From NCBI GenBank assembly GCA_037013685.1, contig CM072885.1:29643876-29707875 (forward strand): 64,000 nucleotides of DNA, in the 5' to 3' direction. The translations under genes and the position numbers were made by a program. Each line of letters starts with the position of its first letter. Within the stretch, counting starts at the first letter, position 1. The notes beneath the pieces are model-generated. The model was not told the DNA's origin. It did no database searches and saw only the letters and a list, made by a program, of their open reading frames with translations. Positions 14,001-28,664 of the stretch are shown here, one piece after another. This stretch comes from Acridotheres tristis (Eukaryota > Chordata > Aves > Passeriformes > Sturnidae).

Positions 14001-17000
14001 TCACCATATCATTCGAGTTTCATGCTGTTATAACTCTGTTAGCACCAGTTCCATAGAAACTCCAATCACCTGCTGATACCAAAAGAAAGCATACATCTTT
14101 CCAGTAACATAAAACCAAGATTTGTTCTGTAGTTTTTTCCAAACAAGCTGTTCCACTGAATTCAAGTTCATGGCAGCTCTGTAAATTAAGGGCCACTTGG
14201 CAGCAGAGTCCTAGAAAAGTTAAATAAAACACAGTATTAAAAGTCAAAACTTCTTTACATAAAGCAGCTTTTTTTTTTTTATCCCTTCCTTCTACATTAT
14301 TTAACTCTTGATTTTTTTATGTACTTGTATTTGTTGTATATTTCTTTTGCAAACACCATAACAAGGAAAGAAGAAAGAAAAAGAGAGTAAATTTCTTTAT
14401 TAGACTATTTATTTAACATTCTAATCCAGGATATTCTACTACCACACTCAAGAGGAATACCCATTATTTTTAAAATCAATAAAAGAAGAGTTGTCTTGTG
14501 GGATTGCATTTAGCTATTTCAGCTGAAAGCAATAAATGAACAGCTAAAGACAGCTGAATCCAGTAGAATATAAATAAGAGATCCTTGCCAAATCTCTCCT
14601 GGTTACAAAATGCTCTACCAATTTTAAAGATTCCATTGCGATACCTTTGTACTTTATTTATAAGGCTTTCAGTAAGCCACTCCCTTTCCATATTTGTTTG
14701 AGCTTATGCCCGTATTCCCATGATTAGTGCAGAACGAATCTAGGTGAAAGGTTGATCCTCCTTCACACCAACATTCATCTGAATTTTTCTCCTTTTCCTG
14801 AAGCTATATTTTTAAATCAGCAACTGAAATTTTAGAAGAATTCAAGCAAAATATTTTAAGTTCTGCTGAACTATTTATTTCTTCAGAGAAAAGGCACTTT
14901 CTACAAAGCACTTAACTGCACGCTGTATCTCAAAGACCTTGCTCTAATGAACTTCTGTGAAGTTTCCAAATGAGGAAAAACTTCTCTTGCTTTTCTCATT
15001 TCTCCAGTGGACTGAGAATTCTTTGAATCAGAGTAAAGAGACCAACTATGTGGCTATCTTTTCTCTCCATCAGTGATATCTATGCAGCACTGGATGCTCT
15101 CCCAAAGTCCTGTCTGAACATATTCGAGGCTGTGCTGTGCAGGACTTAGGAGGGGTTCTCTGAACGCAGTCGCTCCTCTGCACCTTTGCTGGGAAAGCAT
15201 AAATGCGTTCCCAGGGTGTTGCACAACTTTGCCGCAGGTAAAGCATGAGATACCGAGTGGGAATGGTAACTAGAAAAAATTCGAAACTGGGTGACCTTCC
15301 CTCAGCACCAACATGCCACATAGTACTAGTTTTGTTCTGACATGTGAGGCACTTCTCTTCTGTATCTAATCCAGGAATCACTTTACATTTCATGAATCTA
15401 CATGCAAAGTGAGTCAGATATAAACAGAATTGCCCAACCCTTTAAAAAATTCCATTACACTTACTCTTCCTGCCAATTCAAGTGAAAGTTTTAGGCAGAG
15501 CAGGTGGCCTACAACTGGCTAACCTTTTTCCTCTGGCATGGGAGGCTGGGATGAGACAGTGGGGATCACGATCCACATGCAGACATCATCAGCCACATTT
15601 GCTCAGCCCAGTCCTGTGGAGAGCTCTTTCCAGGTCTCTAACACAGTCCAGTCTCTAGCTGTCATGGTCCTTTTTAGGCGCCAGTCTCACTGAGACTCAC
15701 CAAGGATGTGTTTCAGGTGTCTCTTTGTTCCTTGCTCTCATGGCACAGGGCTGGCCAGATAGCTAGAGAGTTGAGGAGCTTCCCTTGCTGGATTACACTG
15801 CTCCAACACATACACATCTAGAGCTGTGTGGCTTTAAAAAATTAGCAAATCCCTATGAAGTATACTTTCTTTTTCTTTCTCTTTTCTTTTTCTTCCAAAT
15901 CTCATATTTCTTGCCCACCCTAGACCTCCACTGAAATGAAGTTATTTGACAGGCATCTCCTTATTTACTACAAAAGAAGAAGCAGTGGGGAAATTTACAG
16001 ATACATTCTTGCAGGTACCTCACAGCTTCATGGACAAGCTGAAAGAAAACAGGAATGTTTTGTTTGTGAAAACACGGGATAAAATACATTGTTTTCAAGT
16101 CCTTGATGCTGAACTTTGAAAGAAGCATATATTCACTTGCCCTGTACTGCACAAGCTGCTGGGTTTCTAACCAGAAGATGAGAGAAGGCTGGTTCATATA
16201 TACCAGAGAGTTGAATTCAAAATGAAGAAAGTTCAGAAAAATTAAACTAAAAGAAAATTACATTTAAAATTAGATGTTTTTAGAAAAAATAGGCTCATAG
16301 GGTTACCAAAATATAGCTTTGCCCTCCACCTAGTTCCTTCCTGAAGTGCTTGCTTGCTTGCTGGCTAGTTACTGCCCTCCTCCCCCGCTATAAAACAAAA
16401 CAAAAAAATCTTTATCTCCAGCCTCACTTCAGTGACTCACACCAAAAACATACCCTTTTACTTCCCTGAACTTCTGAGGAATTTAGAAGTGCAATCCTCA
16501 AAGCCCCAAGGGAAATTTGGCATTTCATAATAGCCCAGGAGCCCCACCTGAGGTATGAAGAATGCTTTGAAAACATGCCTGTGATTAATTAATTAACATA
16601 TTGGCACATAACTAGCTTTATAACCCTCCACCTAATGTTTCAGCTTAGAGCTGCCTGTGCCTGTCACAGACACTGTGTGGACTGATGCCATTATCTTGTA
16701 AAGAATAATGCATTTTACGTCTAAGTAAACACAACAATGTAACATAGATACAGCAGCTTGAATTAAGGATTAATTACAGTGATTCGTAGTGCTTAAAGAG
16801 TAGGCAGTTTACAAAGCAAGGAAGCAATTACTTTTAAAGACAGGGGTTTTTTGCTTCAACATTTCTGAGCAGTTGCATCATTCTTACTCCTGACAACAAA
16901 GGCAAGATCAGCATAAACGAAAACAGTCTCACCTGTGAAAGTCTCAGCTCAGCCCTTGACACCTCTCTGCTCCCCCAAGAGCAGTGAAGGCTTGCTCTTC

Positions 17001-18314
17001 ACACGTAATGCTGGAGCCCTCCATGCTCAGTTCCCTGGGTTGGTGGGTTATGGCTGCTGCCCTAGCCTGTACCCAGGGCAAAGTGCCCAGTAGGCACTAA
17101 TGGCAGGGAGCAGAGAGGTGATGGATAGCTGTCCCAGCAGCCTTACGTACCATGCAACTTTGTGGAAAACATGATTCAGGTAGTCCTGAGATTTAGGCCC
17201 TGTGTACTTTTTCCTATCAGCTGAGGAGAAAAATTTGCAGAAAATTTGCAGAAAAAGATGAGTGCTCAAAAAGCAGGAGTTGTATTAAACCTTCCTTGAA
17301 GCGTTAACTAAATTGCTTGGTTAACCAGGGTATTTTTGACTGTTTCTGGTTGTTTAGGTAAGCATAAAATCAACATAACCATAGCAAAATACAATCAAAA
17401 TACTTAAATCCTCTTTCCCCTTTCAGCTACTACAACAACTTGCTTTTTGCATATGAGAGGGTCTTAGGCAAGTACAAAATCATAGGCAAGAGTTTTGTAT
17501 TTGGCCCTGAGAGTAAGGAGGTTCACGGCCATCCATACATCTCTGGGAGCACATTTCACCTGTCTCCTTTGCTTGTGGCTTCCCTGTGTTGGCTGACAGT
17601 TTTATTGTTGCAAGGCCACTGATGGCAAAGGAGCACTTCATCAAAGGCAGTGCTGGCACATATTCTGCAAGCTATCCAGGTGGGATTTTGGGGTTATTTT
17701 CCATCAGCTGGAAGGGCAGGGTCAGTCATCAAATAAGTGATTCTGACTGCTAGTAGGATCTGTCACCTCCAAGTCCTTGAAGAGGAATTCATGCAAAGTT
17801 GAGAGCAGTTGCTCCTTCTCTTTTTTTTCTGATTTGGGTGGTGGTATTTGCTTTGGTTTGAATATAGACAGCAAACCTCCTGTAAGACTAGGAAGCTCGA
17901 AAAAGCTGGAGGTGGTTTGTCAATGTCCCATCAGTGGAAAACTCATTTGTATTTAGTTTTCTAGGTTAAATCATGGAAGAAAGCAGTAAACAGCACAGGA
18001 TTCCCTTCTGGAAATGGTGTGAAATCTAAATCTTACAATCACATTCATCAAAGGTGGTTGCTCTTCTAGTGAAGAGTGAGATGGAAGATGAACATCACAA
18101 GTGGATTAGTGTTCACAAATAAAACCATGAGATAAAGAATTTCTAACGGAAAACAAGCGAGATTCTGATTAGGAAAAAAATACCTATAGGAAATAACTGC
18201 TAAATCCTTTGAGAAAGAGCAGCCTTACTAGGAAAGACTGAGTGTCAAAGTGTTTGCAAGCCTGAAAACTTATAATTCTGCCCTGTTAGTACACAACTAG
18301 GATATGCTGATATT

Positions 18315-18340
18315 TCTCAGATATCTGGAGATATCTGAGA
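18315..18340. repeat. Perfect 12-bp inverted repeat with 2-bp spacer
   Basis: TCTCAGATATCT and AGATATCTGAGA surround GG. The arms contain paired GATA-type cores. No flanking target duplication was seen. Confidence 0.85.
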
Positions 18341-21300
18341 TCTGGATACCTCAATACCAGAATGACAGCTACAAATTGGAAGGAATTCAGCAAAGTGCAA
18401 CAGTGGAGATAAAAAAGATTAGAGTCTAATGTAAGCTGAAAGAGGGAAGTTGAGGGTAAAAGAAAAAAAACAAAAACAGGTAACACTTACAAAATATTTG
18501 AAAAGTGTAACCAGCAATGAATTAAACTGTTTAGATTGCTATGCTAAGTACTAAGGAAAGTGGAAGTATGAATATTAATTGTTCCTACTCATTGTATTGC
18601 TAAAGAAATACACTGAATGCTAAAGAAAGCATTGTGTACTCAGTAGTTTCATCTGGAGGTGGAAATTAGGAACCTGATTTGTTTCAAATCCATTGTTCCT
18701 GTGTTTGTTCTCCACTTTTTTTACAAACCAATGTAATTTTTTCCTCTAGAATAACATCATGATAACATGCTGAATTGCTGCCCCAAAAGATTTTGCTCTC
18801 TGTCTAGATATAAAGTGGCCAAGAAACAAGAGTGGAATTTTTTTCCTGCTGATTAAGCATCGTTTCCATTTTTCTCACTTCTCCGCAGTTTTTGTGTATT
18901 CCAGGAGTTACTGTGTTTTCTCTCAGCAACACAAGCATTACAACCACAGCCAATGTCATGGATGCTAAAGACTCAAGCACATCCTACACAAGTGAATCTT
19001 GACCCAATGATTCATTATGGACCATGAGAATTATCCCACACCACTGCAGGTGATCAAGTTTTGCTCATGATAATGTGACTCGTAGTAGACTTGAAGACTT
19101 GTTGCATTTGTAACCAGAACCTTATTACCTTGACAGGATCATAATTCACAGGCTAATCAAAAATAGCTGATGACAGCATTTGTTGTTTAAGGAAGGAAAT
19201 TGCCTTTAAAGGCCATTTCCACCCATCGGATTTCATTAAGTAACACCAAAACACATTTTTGTGAGCACCTGGAAATTTCACATCCTGCATCTTTCTAATG
19301 CACAAACTTCATTCTTTTACAAAGGGATGATGAGTGAGAAAAAGGTATCTGATAGAAATTCCAGAATCTGTTTTTCTCATCCTCCCTTAGTATTTTCACA
19401 GTCAATGCTACAGCTGAAGCCAACAAGACACTGACTCAAAATATCTAGGATGATTGTATATTTATTACAGTCTTCATAACTTTTATTCTCACTGCATGGT
19501 ACAAAACAATGAGATTTCAGTAAGAATCACCAGCAAAAATGTTACATTTACCACTTAAGATTCTCAGTTAGTTTTGAAAAGGTTAAAGGAAAAATTTGAC
19601 GATTAATAAACATGGTTACGCAATATCTATAATACACCATGCTAACAAGCTGTATAAACTGTTTATATATTTGTATAGAAATCTAGACATAAGGGCTCAT
19701 TGAAACATGAATTCAGTAGCACTGTACACTACCAACCCCCTTCTTGGAAACAGTTACTTTCTCATATAAAGATCAGTTTTTATTTTTGTCAAATCTGTGG
19801 ATAACAAAAGCAGTGAAAAATTCCAGTCTCAATTACTCTTCTTCCACTCGGCTTCCCTTGACAGAAGTTAACCTAATACAGTTACACTACCTGTTAATCA
19901 TAGTTTAAATCCTGCATAAACTTGCTTTATGAAATTTTGTGGTTCTTAGTCGAGAAAAAATACTTTTGAAACCAAAAGGAATGCTGATATATCAGATTTG
20001 CAAACCATAGTCCTATAGATATATGTAGTACAGTTGCTTGTTTGTATATGAAACCAGAAGCACAAAATAGCCCAAAATCTAAATCAAGAGTCTTGATTTA
20101 AAACGAAGATATGTACCAAAAGAGGCAAAGACTCAAGGACTTGCTTATTGTTTTCAACCTCTCAGATTGTCGTATGATTTCAGCTGTGGGTGCCAACACA
20201 TTTTCTCAGTTGTTTGGTGGCTGAAGTGGGTGTGGGTTTGGTGGTCTCTGCTGGACAGATGGCCACAGCCAGAAACTGCCCCTGTAGCTGGCCATGATTT
20301 GTGCATTTGTTCAGGAGCAGCAAGGCCATCAACAAAATTGCTCCATTCTCTCCTGAGTGCATGTTAGTGACCCTTTCACTGGCTCTGCTCAGGCTTGATT
20401 TCTCCCATGGCAAAATTCACTGGAGGCAATTCATGGCAAGGCTTGCACTGCTTTCACACCTCATGACTGTGTTATGCCCCAGCTTCAGAGACTAAAACTA
20501 TCTTATGTTTTCCATCACATCACCAGCAACTGAAAAGGAAAGAAGGATATTAAATTAAGGGCCATATGAACAAAACTCCAGATGGGGTATGATCCTGTGC
20601 AGGTTCTTCCTTGGCTTCCCACCCTTCTAGTGTTACAGGGACACCCAGCGCTTTGAGGCCAACAGTACTTTGGCAGTATAAAAAAGTATAAAAAGCCCTA
20701 TTTATACACAGCCAGCATTAATAGGATTAACCTGTTGAGCTGTCCATGTCTTACTAGTGGAAGTATTAATCACTTACTTGTACATAGCAAGGAAACACAG
20801 CTATGCCATTACTCCACACACACCAAGGCAGGTAATACATTGCTGAGATGGGATTCCTTCCGTCCAATGATCTGTTCTTTGTAAAAGAGAAAGAGCCCAT
20901 TAGGAATTAATGTACTGCACATAGAAATGTCTGCTTGCATTCCTCTCTCACAGACGTGTGTTTGGCGCCTGGGGTATTAACTTTCAGACTTTGTTTCTTT
21001 TTACTGTATATTCGTCTGCGTACTGTTGCCTACAAATGGGGTGCAGTAGAAAAACAAGCTGTGTTGCCTTTACCCTTTCCCATTTCTCTTGGATGAACAG
21101 GTCATTCATTCCTAAGATCATAAGTGACCTTAATAATTTCGTATAAGAGGTGCCATAATCTAACGACAGTTCGCGTTCAATTTTGGTCAGAACTATAACC
21201 CATATTAAGTTTCTATTTATAAGTAACAGAAGATGTTTTTAATACTGCAGCAGCAATAAAACAAACAATATTGTAATGAAGTCTCTGGAAAATGAGATGA

Positions 21301-22482
21301 TAATAATAAATGCTTAGACAAAAAATAAAGGCAAATTATTGTTGTTTAATAAATATGCAACTGCTTCCAAAAATATTACATCCTCATCTCATTCAGAGGT
21401 ATATGCTATTTTGATTAGGCATCTTGCATAAATTAAAAACAACTCTCATTTTGCAGACACAAAAATGAAAACTTTTTTCAGAAAGATCTTAGTCACAAAC
21501 TATCTAAGCTTGTTTTAATCATGATGCAAAAAAACCAATGTGACCAACGACCACCCAATTCTGAAAACTATTCATAAAACAGAAGTTACTGAATTCCTTC
21601 AGAAGTAGTATATCCCTCACTTCATATATGAACATACCCTTAAATTCAATCCAGTTGGTTTTTTTTAATGTACCTGAGAATGTGTTTTGATTCTACATTT
21701 TTCTCTGTGTTCCAGTGTATTTTCGGTAGTTATACTCCTTTATTACTATTTTGCAAGAATAAACATGCAGTTTTCTATCTCAACACTAGTAGGTTACAAT
21801 GCTCAATGCAGACATTAACAATTATGTAACTTGAAATATACATCTATATATATAAAACTTGTTTGGAAAACAGTAACTAACAACCACTAGTACCTATGCA
21901 TAATGCATATTATATTCATGCGTGTAATGCATAGTCTTTCAATATTAAGCAAAAAATAATTTCAACAGCATGATGTAAGTGCTTGCACATTATAAAATAA
22001 AGGAAGTTGGAAAGAACGCTTATGTGAATACTCTGCAGAAAAGAGTAAATGGCAGGAGAATACTTGGAGCAAAAGTAATTTCACCATCTTTTAACATGAC
22101 AGCAGCTGTGTGTCCACACATGCACAGTCACTCAGTGCGGAAAAGCTGAGATTAAAAGCTCCTGTGCATGAATACATGTGGACAATGATGTTAACACTAG
22201 TCACTCAAAAGGGGATAAAGAGGCCATGGGTGAAAAAAGGATGAGAATTTTGTTAGCACCATTATTCTCATGTATTCACTAGCACCAGACCTTGTAAGGC
22301 TTTGAGAGTACAATTCCTTATTCTGTATGCATGGTCAAAAGAGATTCACAAAGACCATAATAAACACGTAAGATCCAAAGAGTTAAATTACTCACCTTAC
22401 TGAGATGGATATTACTGGAGATTATGTATTTTAGGAAAAGCAAACCGATACACTGATTTTTGTCTACATAAAACACAAATAG

Positions 22483-22541
22483 TTTTGGTTTGGGGTTTTT
22501 TTTTTTTTAGTTTCTTTGGTTTGATTTGGGTTGGGTTTTTT
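22483..22541. repeat. G/T-rich low-complexity tract
   Basis: A run of TTTGG and poly-T segments with almost no C. It is simple sequence. Confidence 0.8.
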
Positions 22542-22775
22542 GCTCATTGTTTAAAGCTGCTTATAGGTACCTCTGGATTTCTACCTTAAGCTTTCCTACT
22601 GGGAATTTCACTATGAGATTTCAAACAAAATAAAACTTTTGTTTTGGCATTTTCACAGGTCTCTCTGGTACTAAAATATATCAATAGGCATTGATAACTG
22701 ATTGCCATGAACCATAGCAGCACCTGTTATTTTGCTCATAGAAAGGCATATCAATATGCAGCTAATTTAGTGATA

Positions 22776-22804
22776 TTTTTGTTTTTTTTTTTTTTTATTT
22801 TTTT
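22776..22804. repeat. T-rich tract
   Basis: A run of T broken by one G and one A. No adjoining retrotransposon was recognised. Confidence 0.85.
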
Positions 22805-25218
22805 ATATTCTTCAACAACACTTCTACTAATTTCAAACTGTACAAAACAGGGTGGTGTTGTTGTGTAGATAATAGCATATTTGTAAAAATAACCTCATCT
22901 GAACACTCTTATTTGCAACTCATCATACCTGCGAACTGAAATAGGCAAATTCAGATACAAACTCTCATGTCCTTACCTTCTTAGTTTACTTCAATGAGAA
23001 ATTAATTTTGGCCCCGTTCCTTTGTATACATAGAAGAAGGAGCTCCCACATGGGGTTATACACCTCGAATTGTCCCGCTGCCATCAACATTGCCACTCTC
23101 ACTCTGATCTCAGGTGGGCAGAAAAGCAACATACCAGTATCCTTCCAAATGCACCAGAGCCTCCCAGGAGAAATTAGGTTCATTACCACGTTATATTAAT
23201 GCACATCATTACATAGATGAGTTCCATCTGAAAAGTTTCCTTTGACAACCACCACATAGTGATGTCTGGAACCCAAAGCATCTACCCATGCAGCTCCAGC
23301 TTCTATCTTGACACACCTGAGGTGAAGTCAGTGATTTTCTCTGTCTGGGACAGCTATGGATCATGAAAACATTAAATGATTAATCACATTAAACCATTAC
23401 CTCTCCTTTCCCGGAGAAGATGAAGGTGAATTTCCTTCTCTCCACCTCTTCCTTGCTTTTGCCTACAGCAACATGTGAGCAAAGCCCCAAACCAAGAAAA
23501 TCTGACACATCCTTCGACTAAAATCACTTCAGCATACTATTTTACCCTAATTAGTTCATAGTTACATTACAGATACTTGACCAGAAAATTGCCTAGCTTT
23601 TACTTGATAACAGTGAGAAGGAATGTCACAACAAACACACAGATGAAACTTCCGTTAGCTATGGATATAAATCCCAAACTTAGTGTTCTATTAATCCATT
23701 TCTAAACGGAGTACCTCCATTCCAGTTAATTTCCAATTTTAATCACCTAGATTTTAAATCAGCTGTCCCCAAGAAAGGTTGTGACAGCTCATTTACTTCC
23801 TCTTCAAATGAAAAACAGACAGCCCTTTGTCTTCACAGGCAAATAATATGACTGATCCATTATTTTGCAAAACTGTTCTATGAAAGCAATAAGATTTGGA
23901 CATGTTTAGAGGGAAAGAAAAGTCACTGAAAGAAAGATTCCAACCAGCTCCATGAACCATCAACGTGTTCCTCTGTGTTCCATACAGGTGATTTGTTTTC
24001 TTCTCAGAAGAGCAGTAGGAAGAGTAAGAACGGGGAGGAAGGAAGGGAAAGAAGGGAATGAGTTTGGTGTGGCCAGTTATGATACTGGTACTCAAGGCAG
24101 CAGGTGTCAGCTGTCACTTCTGGGCTCCATCAAAGACTTTCTAAATGATCTTTGCTTAGACAATCCTAAATCCCTCTGCTCCCCAAGCCCACGAATTACA
24201 CAGGGATAACAGTAATACCACCTCTGTGAACCCATAGAGATAGTTTCTAGCGAAATAGCTATTTCCTAGGAAGTCAACATCAAGCACCTAGGATATTGTT
24301 ACCTCTTACACAGGTTGACAGTGCTGCATCATGTTGATAATGATGATGACAACTTTTTACACAATATCATCAATTTCTTACGGATATCAAGTTAACCTTG
24401 TGCACTTATTCAGTCCCAAATAAATCCTAGGATTCTGTCTTTCCAGCAGCCTAATCCTATAGGCACCTATGCCTTTGTCAGCAGAGTTCTTCAGTACACT
24501 ATCTCCTGAATATGAACCAAAGTCACCAGCAGCTGCTCTATGACCCATGGCCTCTGATACCTGCAGTGCCACTGTGCACATTTCCAAGTGCTATGGTGGC
24601 ACATGCACGTGCTCCCTACTACAGGAGTAAGTAATGGAGGAAGTATTTTAGCAGATGTTTCACTTGGAGGAGAAGTCCTGTTACGCAATAGTTTAGCAAT
24701 TGCCGATGGGAAGGAAAACCTGCTCCCAGATCCCAAGCAAGCACAAGCCCACCTCTGCCATCCCTCAGAGATAACCTGAAGCAGGAGGCAAGGCCATGCT
24801 GCAGTAAGGGTGGTCCTTCTGAAGCAGTCACACAGCATATGGCTGAAGTGATGATCCTGTAATTTGAATGTGAGAAAGAGTCTGTGTGAGTCTCCAGTCA
24901 CAGGGTCATATAATGGCCAGGAAAGCAGGACACCTGCGTTTCCAAACCTGCTCCAAGTACAATATTGTGCAAATAGCTTTGTGTTATCCCTAGTAGAAGA
25001 GCAGGTGAAGCAAATCTCAAGAACTCCCATACAGTCACACTGATGCACGTACATAAATGTGTCCTAAGAAAAATCAGTCACTACATATCATTTTTGTCTG
25101 ATAAGGCGAGTAACACTAAGGAAGACCTCTGACTGTAGGAAGGCTCCTCCTGCAATCTAGAGATACCTCCAAAGCTGAATGAAGAAATGGGGCTGTAAAC
25201 AAAATAAGAAACAAAATT

Positions 25219-25249
<31 letters not shown>

Positions 25250-25255
25250 GTAATA
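25219..25255. repeat. (TAA)n microsatellite
   Basis: About ten uninterrupted TAA units (25221-25249), then decayed copies. Confidence 0.95.
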
Positions 25256-28200
25256 TAGTGATAAAGGCCAAGGACAAGTGATCAGAAATCTGAAATGTCT
25301 CCAAATAAAGAAATGAACAAATGACTCAAGACTCTAGTCAGGGAAACAGATGACTGAGGAATGTGCCAGAAATATGTAAAATCATAAGTGTCATGGAGAG
25401 GGTAGTCTGGCACCAATTTTGTACTGCATCTATCAATTCAAAAGTGAGTACTATCAAATGAACCTCGAAATAAGAATTCAAACTGAACAAAAAGGCATCG
25501 TTCTCATTAAATTGGTGGAATTCCTTGCAAGGAACATCAAAGATGCTAAAAGTTGGTATGGACTTAAGCAGCAACCAGACCACCTCTTCCTAAATTTTTC
25601 ATAAAGGAAGGCATTCACTTGAGTTTAGTGGTAGTTTGGAGGTAGGAATATGTGGATGCACAGGCCTGGGAAAGTTGTGTGAAAACAGGAAAGCTTTCCC
25701 ATGGACTGCCTGAGAAGTAAAAGCTTTCTCACAAGCTTGGAGAAAAACAGAAAGGAAAGAATCTTAAAAAATGTTGCACCCGCTGTTATTTACAGAATGT
25801 GTACCGTAAGACACTCTGTTGTTTACGGTAAGAACATATTACAAGAGGTGTTGCTTGCTCTGGCCAATGAGCTGTGTTCTCTTCTTGGGTTAGCAATCGA
25901 GGATACATAAGGAAGGGAGTGTCACAATAAAGTGTCCCTTTCCCTATCTTGAAAGGACACCATGTTGCTGTGTGTTTCACTCCTGCTGCTGTTCCATTGC
26001 TAACTATATACCAAACGGCAACAGGAATATTTTTTAATTCAGGATAAAGAACAAAAATAATCTTCCACATCGTAAATTTTAAAGTCAAGTTCTCTGGATC
26101 TGGGGAAGTTGCAGGTGTCAGACTACTTGAAGTGCTAGTAATGAGGCTCCCTCTCAAAAACCACCTTCACGATCAGAACACCTCCCTGCCAGATAAGTAT
26201 CACAGACACCATACTGGGTTGTGTGAATCCTTGCTCTGACCTAGCATAGCCATTCTTGTGTTCACCCATCCCCATGGTATCTCTGTTGATTATCAGAGTC
26301 TACTGATATTGACTGTTCACATCAGCTTGTTTCACTATCTAACTCCACACACGCCCCTGCTTTGGCACCCACTCGTTAGGCATTACTTACCTAGAAAACA
26401 CACAGCAGCTGCAGGTTTGCCACAAGCCTGTTGAAGCTGACACTTAGAGACAGCTCCACAGTGCTCAGTAGAAGTCCAAGGCCTGAAAAATGGACACAGT
26501 TAGCCTGTTAAGGTATTCTGGGAGCCTGGACGTCATATCGGGTAGAGACTGGCACTCCTGAGGAACAAGGTAAAAAGCGCTGTTGAGTGGGGAATTACTT
26601 ACAGGCAGCCAACAGGAAATAATTTTATTTTAAGAAATATACTAAAGACCACCCTCTCTGGAGTTTAGACACAAAAATGTTTCCAGTGGATGAAAATGCA
26701 GATTCTAAAAGGCAAATGAGCCTGCCTGGAATAAGACATAGCTGATTAAATAAACATTCATAATAATATTCAACTGCTCATAGTCTTGTACCTTTGAAAG
26801 TTAGCCAGGTTTTATAATCTCTCTCCTTAGCTTATTTCTATCCAGATTGCACAGGAACTGTCAGTGCTGTATTTTGAATCTTGTCCTTAACACAAACATG
26901 TCTTGAAAGGAGAATCTGTTACCTAAATAGAAAAAGTCTGATGAAAACTTAATTAAAGCAAATGGAAATAACATCATTGGGTGTCCTCCTCTGGGAATAC
27001 GTGAACCTTATGGAGTTTGAGGTTTTGTGAAACTAAGGGGATTTCTAAACTCTCTGAGGGCTTACAAAATGAATTTGATTTCTTTTTACTCTTTCATTTA
27101 AACTCATAGTTTATGTTATTTCCTATAAGAATAATTCAATATTTTTAAAACCACAAAAAAAAAAGTTTTTCTAGCTACAATCATGTGCAATGTATTAAGG
27201 ACAGAACAGCCTCCAAGTCCAAGGTTTGGCACACTCTCAGTCCTGAACAGACATAACTACAAAAATTGGGATTTTTTATTCTTTGCTGCTTTCCCAGAGT
27301 GTCTTTCTTTTTCACACTCTCAGCTGACTCCTTTCTCATGTTGTTTTCATTGCATATACTTGTCTTCTCCCCTTTTGATAGTCATCCTTAACAGATATAA
27401 GTAAAATGTGCTCCCAGTAATGCAAAAATCAACATCAAAATTTTAATGAACGATATTTCAGCAGGTTTGAAATCTGTCAGAATGATTTAGCCCATGTCTA
27501 ATAAGAACAAGATGTCCACGGGTTATTCCCAGCACTCCCTCTTGTACGTTTATTGCTTCTGATTCAGAAGCACTGCATTTTGAACAACACCAGGCCAAAC
27601 CTTCAAACAGGATTCACGCGAATTAAAATTTAAATTTGTTTGGATGTCATCATGCTCCCATGTGCATTCACTTACCATTAATATACAAATATGTGCAATG
27701 ATGACAGAACTGATCAGGCTAAGAAGCTAATTTTAGCTAAATACATCAACAATTCAATAGTTGTGAAGAACCTACAGATCAGAACTGGTTTTTACAAATT
27801 TGAGACAGCTATAAACATTTTATGAGGATTTCTTGAAGAAAAAAGTCAAAAATCAAAACAGGTATGTACTGGTAAAGTACTCACACAAACATTGAGCATT
27901 CTTCTCATTAGAAACACAGTTGAAATACTGGCTTATTCAGCTACTCTGAAGCAACAGCCCAAACTCCAGGGCCACCAATCACCAGCAGCAGGAGGAATTT
28001 TAAACCTAGCTTCTATTATGTGGCACATCATTGGCAATGGCACACACCTCAAATCTTAACCCTTCTCATGCAAAATCATCTTAAAATCTAAGAGGTTTAT
28101 TTGATATTATTCATCCCAGGACACTGCAATAACAACATAATGTTTGCGTGAAAGATGGATCAAGAGTCTCCAGTTTTTAACTGGCTTCCTTCCTTAGAGA

Positions 28201-28632
28201 CAGGTAATTCAAAGTCCAACAGCATCTTCAAAGTTGAAGAAAAGAAAACTTGAACACTTGTAAAGCAACGTAATTTCCAAAGAATAGTAAATAATGCGCT
28301 ATTAGAGGCATAAATTTCACAAAACTCACTTTTTGCAGAAAGAGTAAACAGACGGTGCATTCTCACACCAGCAAGCACTGTTGTAATCAAGCCTGGTATG
28401 GACAGAGGATGCAGTTTATTAATTCATTCTTTCTTGTGTCACAAAATGTAGAGTTGTTCACAGGCTGCAGTGATTAAAAATTTCCATATTTTGAAGCACT
28501 GCAGCTGCTTCTCCAGATTGCAAAATAAAATCCTTTTCTTGTGCCCCAATGCAGAGCACCCAATGCAGACCAGCAGATGATCAGAAGCATCTCAATGCTG
28601 GCCACTCTGCACTGGTTTAAACATTCAGGGGA

Positions 28633-28664
<32 letters not shown>

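Larger units (their letters stand above)
8093..25218. other. AT-rich intergenic DNA, no gene seen
   Basis: Apart from short low-complexity tracts (G/T-rich 22483-22541, T-rich 22776-22804, pyrimidine-rich around 15865-15897) and one palindrome at 18315, nothing is recognisable. Open frames reach 119 codons at most and look random. No CR1 end, LTR pair or tRNA-like box sequence was spotted. Confidence 0.55.

Noticed and set aside
16873..16880. TTGCATCA, a distant C/EBP-ATF-type core (others near 6,424, 21,526 and 52,409)
   Set aside because: An 8-base core on either strand is expected about twice in 64 kb, and more in AT-rich DNA. There is no promoter context.
24491..25054. A - strand frame of 187 codons, the longest in the intergenic part
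   Set aside because: The Cys/Ser/Leu-rich product has no recognisable domain or coding-like codon pattern. A single frame of this size is plausible by chance in 46 kb.
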